Below are positions 17,519 to 28,338 of a DNA stretch of 64,000 nucleotides, one piece after another (positions within the stretch are counted from its first letter, which is position 1; every line of letters begins with the position of its first letter). This DNA is from Luteibacter yeojuensis (lineage in GTDB: Bacteria; Pseudomonadota; Gammaproteobacteria; Xanthomonadales; Rhodanobacteraceae): NCBI RefSeq assembly GCF_000964085.1, contig NZ_JZRB01000022.1, positions 34,583 to 98,582 on the forward strand, given 5' to 3'. The notes beneath the pieces were generated by a model that was not told the origin of the DNA, made no database searches, and saw only the letters and a list, made by a program, of their open reading frames with translations. Position numbers and translations under genes: made by a program.

Positions 17519-18001
17519 TTAGTTGATGCAGCCCGGCAGGCCGTCGTAGATGGAGACGGAGGCCATGGGCAGCTTGGCGTGGAGGGGATCGTCACCCTTG
17601 GTGAGTTCGTAGAACGCCTCGGCCGGGGTGTCCTTCGCGAGCAGCAGCTTGCATTTGAAGGTCTTGGCCGTGACCTGCACGGCACCGGACTTGGGGTTCA
17701 CGGTGGCGTGGCTGCCCGCGAAGGCCCACAGGCACTGCTTGAAGGTGCCCTTGGTGGCGTCGATGGAGCAGCGCAGCTGCAGCGGGCGCAGATTGGCGAA
17801 GTCGCCTTCGCAGAAGGTATCGCCGCAGACCTTGTCGAAGGCCGCATTGAGGCGGGCCTCGGCTTCGAAGAAGCGATCCATGCCGGCCTCGGAAACCGGC
17901 CAGTCGGTGGCGTCGACGTACTTGTTGGCGGGCGGCGTATCGGCCGCGAACGCGGAGGCCGAAGCGGTGAGGAACAGTGCAGCGAGGGTGTTGCGAAGCA
18001 T
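17519..18001 (-). CDS. Small secreted cysteine-containing protein of unknown function
   Basis: A 156-residue protein with a clear signal peptide (MLRNTLAALFLTASASAFAA) and six cysteines in the mature part (VCGDTFCEGD, LRCSID, QCLWAF, FKCKLL, PGCIN), suggesting disulfides in the periplasm or outside. I do not recognise a family. The start at 18001 is supported by AAGGAG eight bases upstream; the open frame extends 12 codons further. It stands alone, convergent with the diguanylate cyclase gene. Confidence 0.75.
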   Translation of the reverse strand: MLRNTLAALFLTASASAFAADTPPANKYVDATDWPVSEAGMDRFFEAEARLNAAFDKVCGDTFCEGDFANLRPLQLRCSIDATKGTFKQCLWAFAGSHATVNPKSGAVQVTAKTFKCKLLLAKDTPAEAFYELTKGDDPLHAKLPMASVSIYDGLPGCIN

Positions 18002-18103
18002 CGTTGTGGCTCCTTGGTTGAGGAGGTTCCATTTCAACGATTTCGTGGCGCCGCGTATGTCGCTTTGCGCCTACATGGTGTGTAGGCGCAGCGCAGGGAT
18101 TTT

Positions 18104-18200
18104 TGTAGGAGCCCACCCCGTGTGCGACGCCTTTCGCGGAAGAGGCGCAGGGCCTGTTGCGGTATCGCGAAAGGCGTCGCGCACGGAGTGCGCTCCTACA
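18104..18200. repeat. REP doublet
   Basis: GTAG-head units TGTAGGAGCCCACC and GGAGTGCGCTCCTACA enclose a central inverted repeat (GACGCCTTTCGCG / CGCGAAAGGCGTC). It lies directly downstream of mgtA. At 97 bp it matches the layout of the copy found inside cobD. Confidence 0.88.
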
Positions 18201-18207
18201 AAGAGCT

Positions 18208-20829
18208 TTACAGCCAGCGGTTGTAGCGGCGGATGTAGAGGGTCTTCACCAGCTGGGTGAGGATGCAGTACGAGGCCAGGGTGAGCGCCAGCCAGCCGAA
18301 GTACGCGCCGGGTAGCGGCTGCATGCCGATGCGGGCGCCCAGGCCGGTGAACGGGATGATGATGCCCACGATCATGATGGCGACCGTGAGCGCCAGCACC
18401 GGGGCCGACGCCATGCTGCGCAGGAACGGGATGCGCCGCGTGCGGATCATGTGCACCACCAGGGTCTGCGACAGCAGGCCTTCGATGAACCAGCCGGACT
18501 GGAACAGCGACTGGTGCGCCATGTCGTTCGCGCCGAACACGTGCCACATCAGGAAGAACGTGGTGATGTCGAACACGGAGCTCACCGGGCCGATCCACAC
18601 CATGAAGCGGCCGATGTCGCCCGCATCCCACTTGCGCGGCACGCGCAGGTATTCCTCGTCCATGCGGTCGAACGGGATGGACAGCTGCGACAGGTCGTAC
18701 AGCAGGTTCTGCACCAGGATCTGCAGCGGCAGCATGGGCAGGAACGGCAGGAAGGCGCTGGCCACCAGCACGCTGAACACGTTGCCGAAGTTCGAGCTGG
18801 CGGTCATCTTGATGTACTTCATGATGTTGCCGAAGGTGACGCGGCCCTCGACCACGCCCTCCTCCAGCACCATCAGGTTCTTTTCCAGCAGGATGATATC
18901 CGCCGATTCCTTGGCGATATCCGTGGCGGTATCGACCGAGATACCGACGTCGGCATCGCGCAGGGCGGGAGCGTCGTTGATGCCGTCGCCCAGGAAGCCC
19001 ACGGTGTGGCCCTTGCGCTGCAGCGACTTCACCACGCGCGCCTTCTGCACCGGCGACATCTTGGCGAAGATGGTGGTGGTTTCCACCATGGCGTCGAGTG
19101 CGTCGTCGTCGAGCTGTTCGATGTCGCGGCCCAGCGCCGTGCCGCCCACGTCGAGGCCCACCTCGGCGCAGATCTTCTTCGTCACCGCCTCGTTATCGCC
19201 CGTGATGACCTTCACCGCCACGCCGTGGTGGTTGAGCGCACGGATGGCCGTGGCCGCCGAATCCTTCGGCGGATCGAGGAAGGCCAGGCAGCCCACCGCG
19301 GTGAGCCCGGCTTCGTCGGCCACGCCGTAGGCACGATCGCCCATGGGGTCGCGGCGCACGGCCACGATCAGCACGCGCAGGCCGTCCTCGTTGAGGCGAC
19401 GGGTCATGGCGCGGATCTCGGCGCGCTTCTCGTCCGTCATCGGCTCGACGTCGCCGCCGATGCGCGCCTCGGTGCAGATCGCCAGCATTTCCTCGACGGC
19501 GCCCTTGCACACCAGCAGCTGCTCGTACTCGCCATCGGTGACCACCACCGACATGCGGCGGCGCTGGAAGTCGAAGGGGATCTCGTCAACGATGCGGAAG
19601 CGGTGCGCGATGGTTTCCAGGTCGCGGTGCGCCAGCACCGCCTTGTCCATGAGGTTGCGCAGGCCGGTCTGGAAGCGGCTGTTGAGGTAGCCCCACTCCA
19701 GCGCCTCGTCCGAGTCATCGCCATCCAGGTCGACGTGGCGCTCGAGCACGATCTTGTCCAGCGTCAGCGTGCCGGTCTTGTCCGTGCACAGCACGTCCAT
19801 GGCGCCGAAGTTCTGGATGGCGTTGAGGCGCTTGACCACCACCTTGCGCTTCGACATGGCGATGGCGCCCTTGCCGAGGTTGGCGGTGACGATGAGCGGC
19901 AGCATCTCGGGCGTGAGGCCCACGGCCACCGAGAGGCCGAACATGAAGGCCTCGAGCCAGTCGTGCTTGTCGAAGCCGTTGATGACGAAAACGATGGGCA
20001 CCATCACCGCCATGAAGCGGATCAGCAGCCAGCTCACCGACGAGATGCCCTTGTCGAAGCTGGTCTGCACGCGCTCGCCCGAGAGCGTGCGCGCCAGCGA
20101 ACCGAGGTAGGTGCGCGCGCCCGTGGCCAGCACCACGGCGGTGGCGCTGCCGGAGACGACGTTGGTGCCCATGTAGCAGACGGTGGGCAGGTCGAGCGGG
20201 CCGCCCGCGTCGCCCGCCGCGGCGTTGTTCGGGGCGACCTTTTCCACGGGGATGGATTCGCCCGTGAGGATGGCCTGCGAGATGAACAGATCCTTCGCCG
20301 CGATGAGGCGCAGATCGGCCGGGATCATGTCGCCCGCGCCGAGGTGGACGATATCGCCTACCACCAGCTCCTCCACCGGCACCTCGATGCGCTCCGCGTG
20401 GCCGTCGTCCGCGCGGCGGGTGACGGCGGCCGTGTTGCGCACCATGGCCTTCAGCTTCTCGGCCGCCTGCGAGGAACGGTATTCCTGCGTGAACGAGAGC
20501 ACGACGCTGATGCCGACCATCACCGCGATGATGGTGGGGCCGGTGAAGTCATCGTCGGTGAACAGCTGCACCACCGCGAGCACCAGCAGCACGATGATGA
20601 ACGGGTTCTTGAAGGCGTGCAGCAGCTGCAGCGACCAGTGCGGCGGCTTCTCGTGGCCCACTTCGTTGACGCCGTCGCGGTCGAGCCGCTCGGCGATGGC
20701 GGCCTCGTCCAGGCCATCGATGCGCGAATCCAGCGCGCGCAGCATTTCATCCGCCGGACGGTAGGCGTCGGCCGTGGCGTTGGTGAAGGTCTTGGCGGCG
20801 ACGGCCGCCTGCGGGGCGTGGATCTTCAT
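18208..20829 (-). CDS. mgtA: Magnesium-translocating P-type ATPase
   Basis: An inner-membrane P3B-type ATPase of 873 residues. Features in order: an N-terminal cytoplasmic part, two helices (NPFIIVLLVLAVVQLF), the actuator domain with ILTGESIPVEK, a helix with GLTPEMLPLIV, the phosphorylation site CTDKTGTLT, the nucleotide-binding region, the hinge GDGINDAPAL, and six C-terminal helices. It imports Mg2+ from the periplasm. The start at 20829 has AAGGT upstream. The leader of about 160 bases before it, plus a small proline-rich ORF further up, may carry Mg2+ control as in enteric mgtA. Confidence 0.93.
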   Translation of the reverse strand: MKIHAPQAAVAAKTFTNATADAYRPADEMLRALDSRIDGLDEAAIAERLDRDGVNEVGHEKPPHWSLQLLHAFKNPFIIVLLVLAVVQLFTDDDFTGPTIIAVMVGISVVLSFTQEYRSSQAAEKLKAMVRNTAAVTRRADDGHAERIEVPVEELVVGDIVHLGAGDMIPADLRLIAAKDLFISQAILTGESIPVEKVAPNNAAAGDAGGPLDLPTVCYMGTNVVSGSATAVVLATGARTYLGSLARTLSGERVQTSFDKGISSVSWLLIRFMAVMVPIVFVINGFDKHDWLEAFMFGLSVAVGLTPEMLPLIVTANLGKGAIAMSKRKVVVKRLNAIQNFGAMDVLCTDKTGTLTLDKIVLERHVDLDGDDSDEALEWGYLNSRFQTGLRNLMDKAVLAHRDLETIAHRFRIVDEIPFDFQRRRMSVVVTDGEYEQLLVCKGAVEEMLAICTEARIGGDVEPMTDEKRAEIRAMTRRLNEDGLRVLIVAVRRDPMGDRAYGVADEAGLTAVGCLAFLDPPKDSAATAIRALNHHGVAVKVITGDNEAVTKKICAEVGLDVGGTALGRDIEQLDDDALDAMVETTTIFAKMSPVQKARVVKSLQRKGHTVGFLGDGINDAPALRDADVGISVDTATDIAKESADIILLEKNLMVLEEGVVEGRVTFGNIMKYIKMTASSNFGNVFSVLVASAFLPFLPMLPLQILVQNLLYDLSQLSIPFDRMDEEYLRVPRKWDAGDIGRFMVWIGPVSSVFDITTFFLMWHVFGANDMAHQSLFQSGWFIEGLLSQTLVVHMIRTRRIPFLRSMASAPVLALTVAIMIVGIIIPFTGLGARIGMQPLPGAYFGWLALTLASYCILTQLVKTLYIRRYNRWL

Positions 20830-20988
20830 GGTTCGCTACCTTGCCGGCACGGCGGGCCGGGCGGGCGCGAACGGCTTGCGGCTACGGCTGGCCGAAAGCG
20901 GGCGCGCCGGCGCTGCGCCGACGAACGGAATGCTGGTTTAACGTGACGACGGACCGCGAGAGCGGCGCCGTAGTGTCTATGTCGCTAT

Positions 20989-21165
20989 TCATGGCTGCGG
21001 CAGTTTGCCGTCGACCGGTTTCACGTTGCTTTCAGCGGTATCGAGCGAGCGCGGCACGGTGATGGTGCGCTTGGCCGGCTGCGGCGCGGGGCGGCGGCTG
21101 GCGAGTGCGAAGGCGAGACGGCGGCCGAACATGCGCGGGCCGGTCTTGTCGAGCTGCTGGTTCAT
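20989..21165 (-). CDS. Small proline-rich ORF upstream of mgtA (possible leader peptide)
   Basis: A 58-codon frame opens MNQQLDKTGPRMFGRRLAF and ends KPVDGKLPQP. It is basic and has nine prolines, clustered as RPAPQP and LPQP, the last right before the stop. A GAGGA sequence lies seven bases before the ATG. It ends about 160 bases before mgtA on the same strand. In Salmonella the short proline-rich MgtL leader couples translation to mgtA transcription; this ORF is much longer and the analogy is inference. It could also be an independent small protein or chance. Confidence 0.4.
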   Translation of the reverse strand: MNQQLDKTGPRMFGRRLAFALASRRPAPQPAKRTITVPRSLDTAESNVKPVDGKLPQP

Positions 21166-21182
21166 GGCTCAATCCTCGAATG

Positions 21183-21201
21183 CGGTAGCCCACGGCTACC
21201 G
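21183..21201 (-). promoter_or_regulatory. Perfect hairpin before the mgtA-upstream small ORF
   Basis: CGGTAGCC and GGCTACCG form an 8-bp perfect stem around a 3-base loop, ending 17 bases before the small ORF's ATG and next to its ribosome-binding site. It might affect initiation or mark an operator. No T-run follows. Apart from this hairpin and the small ORF, 20830-21425 shows nothing I recognise. Confidence 0.35.
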
Positions 21202-21425
21202 ACGAGGCGAGCCGGACTTTCCCTAGTAGGAGAAAGCGCCGGCCGACCGGGTGCGGTCGCCGCTGGCGAGGTGGTTTTCGAACGCCGGGACCCGATGCGA
21301 GCGGACGCCGGCGCGTTTACTAGGGTGAACGTCCATATGCCTGGATAAGCTAAGGAGGGTGCCGCCCAGGCACAATGAAGCCAGCCCGGGAAGCCGGATA
21401 ATTGTCGCGCCGCAACGCGAGCGGG

Positions 21426-22334
21426 TCAAGCCGGCAGTGGCCGGTTTTCGGCGATGCCCGCCTCGTAATCGGCCGCCTCGGCCAGCAGCCATTCACGCAG
21501 CCGGCCAAAGCCCGTGTGGGCCTCGGAACGCTTGGGGTAGACAAGGTAATAGGCCTCGGCCACGCGCATGCGTTCCGTGCACAGCACGGTGAGCGCGCCG
21601 CATTCGATGAGCGAGCGCGCCATCACCAGGCGGCCCAGGGCCACACCCAGGCCTTCGAGCACCGCGCGCTGCAGGTGCTCGGTGTTGTCGAAGCGGGCGA
21701 CATAGCGCGAGGGCAGCGGCATGCCGAACTGCTCGGCCCAGTCGTTCCAGCGGCCGGAGGGGTCGCCCAGCAGCGGCCACCCCTTCAGCGAGGTATCGGG
21801 CAGCCCGCCCATCTTGCGTACCAGCGAAGGGCTGGCGATGGGCACGATGAATTCGCCGAACAGGCGATCGGCCTTGGTGCGTGGCCACGAGCCCAGGCCG
21901 TAACGGAACGCGCAGTCGATGGTGGCGTCGCGGTCGAAATCGACGACGCTCACCGACGAGTGCAGGCTGAGTTCGAGCTCGGGGTGCGCGGCGACCAACC
22001 TGGGCAGGCGCGGCACCAGCCAGCTCGACGCCACCGAGGGCAGCACGCTCAACGTCACCGAATCCTGGTGGCGGCCCTCGAAGCGGCCCAGCGCGTGTTC
22101 GATGCCCTCGAAGTGGTGGCCGATGGCCTCGAGCAGGCTGGCGCCGTCGGTGGTCAGCGTGACGCCGCGCGGGCCGCGATCGAACAGCGAACGGCCAAGC
22201 CGTTCTTCGAGGTTGCGGATCTGGTGGCTGAGGGCGCTGACCGTAAGGTTGAGCTGCTCGGCGGCGCGCGCCAGCTTGCCTGTCCTCGCGACAAGCACGA
22301 ACCCCTGGAGCTGGCTGAGCGGCAGACGGGACAC
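21426..22334 (-). CDS. LysR-family transcriptional regulator (GcvA-like)
   Basis: A 302-residue LysR protein. Residues 1-62 form the winged helix (LPLSQLQGFVLVARTGKLAR, LNLTVSALSHQIRNLEERLG, LFDRGPRGVTLT). The rest is the substrate-binding domain with the GcvA-type stretch LPSVASSWLVPRLPRL. The start is a GTG at 22334 with GAGGGA eight bases upstream; the in-frame extension to 22397 is unlikely. It is divergent from a small ORF and an aldo/keto reductase, which are its likely targets. The inducer is unknown. Confidence 0.88.
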   Translation of the reverse strand: MSRLPLSQLQGFVLVARTGKLARAAEQLNLTVSALSHQIRNLEERLGRSLFDRGPRGVTLTTDGASLLEAIGHHFEGIEHALGRFEGRHQDSVTLSVLPSVASSWLVPRLPRLVAAHPELELSLHSSVSVVDFDRDATIDCAFRYGLGSWPRTKADRLFGEFIVPIASPSLVRKMGGLPDTSLKGWPLLGDPSGRWNDWAEQFGMPLPSRYVARFDNTEHLQRAVLEGLGVALGRLVMARSLIECGALTVLCTERMRVAEAYYLVYPKRSEAHTGFGRLREWLLAEAADYEAGIAENRPLPA

Positions 22335-22455
22335 GTGAATTTCCCTCAAGTCCGGGTTGCAAACATATCGCTTTTTCCGGGGCCGCGGAAAGGCCAACCT
22401 TTAATGCACGGCAAGTCGCAGGCTCCTGCGACGCCTCACCGACCTGGAGGGTGTC

Positions 22456-22662
22456 ATGGTTTCGATCTTCACCGGCCTCGCCTTCATGCATGGCCACATC
22501 GTGGATAAAGAACTGGTGCTGCGGCTGGGCGCCGCGGAGGAAAAGGCGGGCGGCGGCAAGGGGGCGCAGGCCCCTGCCCGGGCCACCCAGCCACGCCTGG
22601 CGCCCTCGCCGCGCCAACCGCTGGTACCGGGCGCGGCGTGCGCCCACGGCACCTGTGGCTGA
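22456..22662 (+). CDS. Small hypothetical protein between LysR gene and aldo/keto reductase
   Basis: A 68-residue ORF with a strong GGAGGG ribosome-binding site five bases before the ATG. The N-terminal half is ordered-looking (MVSIFTGLAFMHGHIVDKEL), the C-terminal half is Ala/Pro-rich and ends AACAHGTCG with two cysteines. It ends 75 bases before the reductase on the same strand. I do not recognise it; the ribosome-binding site and position are the main support. Confidence 0.5.
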   Translation: MVSIFTGLAFMHGHIVDKELVLRLGAAEEKAGGGKGAQAPARATQPRLAPSPRQPLVPGAACAHGTCG

Positions 22663-22737
22663 GGCACATCGCCGCGCTTGACGCGACGGCCACCGTGCGT
22701 GGGCCACCATGGGGCTTTCGTCCATGGAGACCCACGC

Positions 22738-23685
22738 ATGAAGCTTCGTCAACTCGGCCGCTCGCCCCTGCAGGTGGCCCCCCTGGCGTTCGGCGGCAAC
22801 GTGTTCGGATGGAGCGCCGATGAGGCGCGCTCGTTCGAGCTGCTGGACGCCTTCGTGGACCACGGCTTCAACCTCGTCGACACCGCCGACGTCTACTCGG
22901 CGTGGGTCGACGGCAACGAAGGCGGCGAATCCGAGGCCATCATCGGCCGCTGGCTGAAGAAGAGCGGCAAGCGCGACAAGGTGGTCATCGCCACGAAGGT
23001 GGGCAAGTGGCCGCGCTACGCGGGGCTTTCGCCCACCAACATCAGGGAAGCGGTGGAGGATTCGCTGCGCCGCCTGCAGGTCGACCACATCGACCTCTAC
23101 CAGGCGCACGCGGATGACCCGAAGGTGCCGCTGGAAGAAACGCTGCGCGCCTTCGACGACCTGGTACAGGCCGGCAAGGTGCGCGTCATCGGTGCGTCCA
23201 ACTACGAGGCGCCGCGCCTGAAGGACGCCCTCGACACCAGCGCGGCAAAGGGCCTCGCGCGCTACGAGACCCTGCAGCCGGAATACAACCTCATGGACCG
23301 CGAGGGCTTCGAGGCCGCGCTGCAGCCGCTGTGCGTGCAGGAGCAGGTTGGCGTCATCAGCTACTACTCGCTCGCCAGCGGGTTCCTCAGCGGCAAGTAC
23401 CGCGGCGAGGCCGACCTGGCCAAGAGCAAGGCCCGCGCGCCCAAGGTAAAGGGCTACCTCAATGCGCGCGGCATGCGCGTGCTGGAGGCGCTCGACAAGG
23501 TCGCTGAAGCCCACGGCGCCACGCCAGCGCAGGTCTCGCTGGCGTGGGTGATGGCGCAGCCGTCGATCGCGGCGGCCATCGCGAGCGCTACCACGGTGGA
23601 ACAGCTGGCCGACCTGGCCCGTGCGGCCACGCTGGTACTCGCCCCCGCCGAGCTCGACGCGCTCACGGCGGCCAGTGCTCCATAG
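22738..23685 (+). CDS. Aldo/keto reductase
   Basis: A 315-residue cytoplasmic NADPH-dependent reductase with the AKR barrel motifs. They are LGRSPLQVAPLAFGGNVFGW, the catalytic Asp and Tyr in FNLVDTADVYSAW, the Lys in KVVIATKVGKW, the position-specific HADDP, and a cofactor site near SYYSLASGFLSGKY and IASATTVEQL. The start at 22738 gives MKLRQLGRSPL; the frame extends upstream without support. Divergent from the LysR gene, so probably regulated by it. The substrate is unknown. Confidence 0.9.
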   Translation: MKLRQLGRSPLQVAPLAFGGNVFGWSADEARSFELLDAFVDHGFNLVDTADVYSAWVDGNEGGESEAIIGRWLKKSGKRDKVVIATKVGKWPRYAGLSPTNIREAVEDSLRRLQVDHIDLYQAHADDPKVPLEETLRAFDDLVQAGKVRVIGASNYEAPRLKDALDTSAAKGLARYETLQPEYNLMDREGFEAALQPLCVQEQVGVISYYSLASGFLSGKYRGEADLAKSKARAPKVKGYLNARGMRVLEALDKVAEAHGATPAQVSLAWVMAQPSIAAAIASATTVEQLADLARAATLVLAPAELDALTAASAP

Positions 23686-23794
23686 GATTTCCCCTACACG
23701 CTGGCGAGGCATGCGCTGACAGCAGCACGGTAGCATGGGGGCGCATGATGCGGGCGTCGGCGGGATGCCGACGCCCCCATGGCAAGGAGCCACC

Positions 23795-25045
23795 ATGAAA
23801 ACGACCCTCCCCCGTGCCGCCGTGCCGGCGCTTGCCGTCGCACTGTGCGCCATGACCGTTGCGGCACCCTCCCGTGCACAGGAAGACGCTTTTGACCGCG
23901 AACTGACCGTCCAGGTCCGCTGCTGGTACAAGATATCCCCCGACCCCGCCCGGCTCGACACGACCTACGTGGAGGCCGACGCAACCCGGCTGCGCGGCCA
24001 CTGGCGCTCGGTCAATTCGTTCTACAGCGGCGCGCTGTTCTTCACCCTGCAAGAGCCCGAAGAGGTGGAAGACGCCTGCCGGCGCACACTCGCCTTGCGC
24101 GGGCTGGGCGAGTTCGTGCAGGCCAGCGCGGCCTCGACGTGGGCGGGCAAGAACTTCCCGGTCTGGTACGACACCGATATCGACACGCGCCGCGGCCAGC
24201 CCGTGGAGCGCATGGTGGCGTTCGGCGACAGCCTCAGCGACAACGGCAACATCTACACCGAATCGCAGCAGACCATGCCCATCCATGCGTCGTGGCTGCT
24301 CGGGCGCTTCAGCAACGGGCCGGTATGGACGGAACACCTTGCGCGGCGCACCGGGCTCACCCTGACGACGTGGGCCACGGGCGGCGCGCAGGGCGACCGG
24401 GCGCACGGCGTCATCGCCAGCATCGAAGACCAGGTGAAGTCGTTCATGCGCTACGCGCGCATGGGCGTGAACCCGTACGACCCTGCGCGCACGATGTTCA
24501 CCCTGCTCATCGGCGGCAACGATTTCGTCAACGCCGGGCGCTCGCCCGACGCCGTCGTGGCGGATGTCGAGAAGGCACTGCGCACGTTGCTGGATTTCGG
24601 CGCACGCAAGGTCGTCGTGGTGGGCCTGCCCGATCTCACGCGCGCACCGACGTTCCGCCCGCTGCCTGGCGTGGTGGACGCGGGCCGCGACGATGGCGAG
24701 GCCGTGCACGCGAAGGTCAGCGCGTTCAATGCGGCGATGCCGCTGATGGTGCGCCGGCTCGCCGGGGCGACGGTGGGCACGGAACTGGTGTGGGTCGATA
24801 CCGCAGCCCGCTTCGACGCGCTGCTGGCCGACCCGGGCGCGCATGGGTTTACCGATGTCGACAAAGCCTGCCTCGATATCCGCACGCGTAACGCGAGCGC
24901 TTACCTCCTGCCGCACCCCGTGCGCGCCGGGTGCGATCCGCGACGGTACGTGTTCTGGGACCTGCTGCACCCCACGACGCAGGCGCACGCGCTGATCTCG
25001 CAATGGGTACTGGCCGACCTGCCTGCGGGGTGGGGCTTGCGCTAA
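23795..25045 (+). CDS. Secreted GDSL lipase, thermolabile-hemolysin / GCAT-like
   Basis: A 416-residue exported protein. It has a signal peptide (AVPALAVALCAMTVAAPSRA), an N-terminal domain of about 100 residues starting VQVRCWYKI, like that of Vibrio thermolabile hemolysin, and a GDSL lipase domain. The catalytic blocks are MVAFGDSLSDNGN, the GGNDF oxyanion block and WDLLHPTTQAH (Asp, His). Relatives are phospholipases A or glycerophospholipid:cholesterol acyltransferases. A host-membrane or lipid-scavenging role is inference. The ATG at 23795 has AAGGAG upstream. It is followed by a strong terminator. Confidence 0.85.
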   Translation: MKTTLPRAAVPALAVALCAMTVAAPSRAQEDAFDRELTVQVRCWYKISPDPARLDTTYVEADATRLRGHWRSVNSFYSGALFFTLQEPEEVEDACRRTLALRGLGEFVQASAASTWAGKNFPVWYDTDIDTRRGQPVERMVAFGDSLSDNGNIYTESQQTMPIHASWLLGRFSNGPVWTEHLARRTGLTLTTWATGGAQGDRAHGVIASIEDQVKSFMRYARMGVNPYDPARTMFTLLIGGNDFVNAGRSPDAVVADVEKALRTLLDFGARKVVVVGLPDLTRAPTFRPLPGVVDAGRDDGEAVHAKVSAFNAAMPLMVRRLAGATVGTELVWVDTAARFDALLADPGAHGFTDVDKACLDIRTRNASAYLLPHPVRAGCDPRRYVFWDLLHPTTQAHALISQWVLADLPAGWGLR

Positions 25046-25047
25046 AG

Positions 25048-25074
25048 AAAAGGCCGCCCGGTGGGCGGCCTTTT
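25048..25074. terminator. Bidirectional rho-independent terminator
   Basis: AAAAGGCCGCCC and GGGCGGCCTTTT form a 12-bp perfect stem with a GGT loop between convergent genes (the GDSL lipase and icd). A-tracts on one side and T-tracts on the other serve both strands. Confidence 0.92.
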
Positions 25075-25098
25075 CCGGTTGCGTTGCCAGCAAGGCGC

Positions 25099-27363
<2,265 letters not shown>

Positions 27364-27495
27364 TCATTGGGCCAGGCGGCAAACGCTTCAAGAGCGCCGT
27401 GCGCAAGGCGGCTAACCCATCCATTGTGGCCCGGAATACCCGAAACGGGAAACCAAGGGGTCGAAATCAGGACCCGTGGGCGCCAGCTCCCCGGC

Positions 27496-28338
27496 CTAGC
27501 CCGCCACGCCGACGGTAAAATCCCTGAACAACTCGGCTACTGTATCGAACGTCAGCCCATCGTTGCCGTTCTCGCGGTAAGCAGCCGCTGCCATGTTTTC
27601 AACCTCCTGCGCGGTTAGCAGGGCCACCAATGCCTGGCGCGTGCCTTCTTCGCAGATGTCGCGGACGTCTCGTCCGAGCAGTCGGGCCCCTGCCCGTTCG
27701 TAATTAAAGTCCACCTCATCCATAAGTCGCGCCTCGTCATACATTCGAGGCTCGTTACCGATGGCAGGATAGTGACGAATCAGCACCAGCAGATCGCTGG
27801 CATCCTTTCTCGTCTGGGCATGCCGATCCTTCCAGGCGAATACTTTCAGCAGGGCAAGACCCGCGGCGCTAAGTACCCGAATGTTTGCACCTGCAATGCT
27901 CACTTCCAACGCCGCGTTCGCGGCTTCGACGTATCCGGTGACGTTCATTTCAACATCGGGGTCACCGGGCCATCTGAACTTGATACCGCCCACACCGTCG
28001 CCGAAGGGAACAATGTCGACGGGTATGGCGTATGTGATCGAGGCGTGCTGAAAGTACAAGCGATGGACAAGTTCACCCGACACGCGAAATCGTCGATCGG
28101 CCGCCAGATGCTTGACCACTCGCTCGAAGGCATCCCATCCCGGAATCGCGATGGCAAAATCGAGATCGGCAGTCGCTCGGCGCAGCGGAATGCCATGGAC
28201 GTGGCCGAGGACGATGTCCCGGGCTGTCGCTCCGACAAGCACCGCGCTCGTGCCAGCCGCCGTCGCCGCAGCGGCGACCGCACCTACGATCGCGACGCTT
28301 GCGGGATCAAGCGGGGCATCCTGCCGTAGCTCAAGCAT
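27496..28338 (-). CDS. AbiEii-like nucleotidyltransferase toxin
   Basis: A 280-residue protein of the AbiEii/AbiGii nucleotidyltransferase kind. The fingerprint is VLVGATARDIVL followed by TADLDFAIAI, which supplies the active-site acidic pair, and then the VLSAAGLALLKVFAWKDR and KDASDLLVLIRHY region typical of these toxins. It overlaps the upstream partner by 8 bases, as expected for an antitoxin-toxin pair. AbiE toxins act on tRNA or nucleotides in bacteriostatic phage defence. Base composition is visibly less GC-rich than in neighbours, which suggests transfer. Confidence 0.75.
   Translation of the reverse strand: MLELRQDAPLDPASVAIVGAVAAAATAAGTSAVLVGATARDIVLGHVHGIPLRRATADLDFAIAIPGWDAFERVVKHLAADRRFRVSGELVHRLYFQHASITYAIPVDIVPFGDGVGGIKFRWPGDPDVEMNVTGYVEAANAALEVSIAGANIRVLSAAGLALLKVFAWKDRHAQTRKDASDLLVLIRHYPAIGNEPRMYDEARLMDEVDFNYERAGARLLGRDVRDICEEGTRQALVALLTAQEVENMAAAAYRENGNDGLTFDTVAELFRDFTVGVAG

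Noticed and set aside
18451..20946. Open frame of 831 codons on the plus strand
   Set aside because: Antisense to mgtA, same His/Arg/Asp-rich composition, no recognisable motif.
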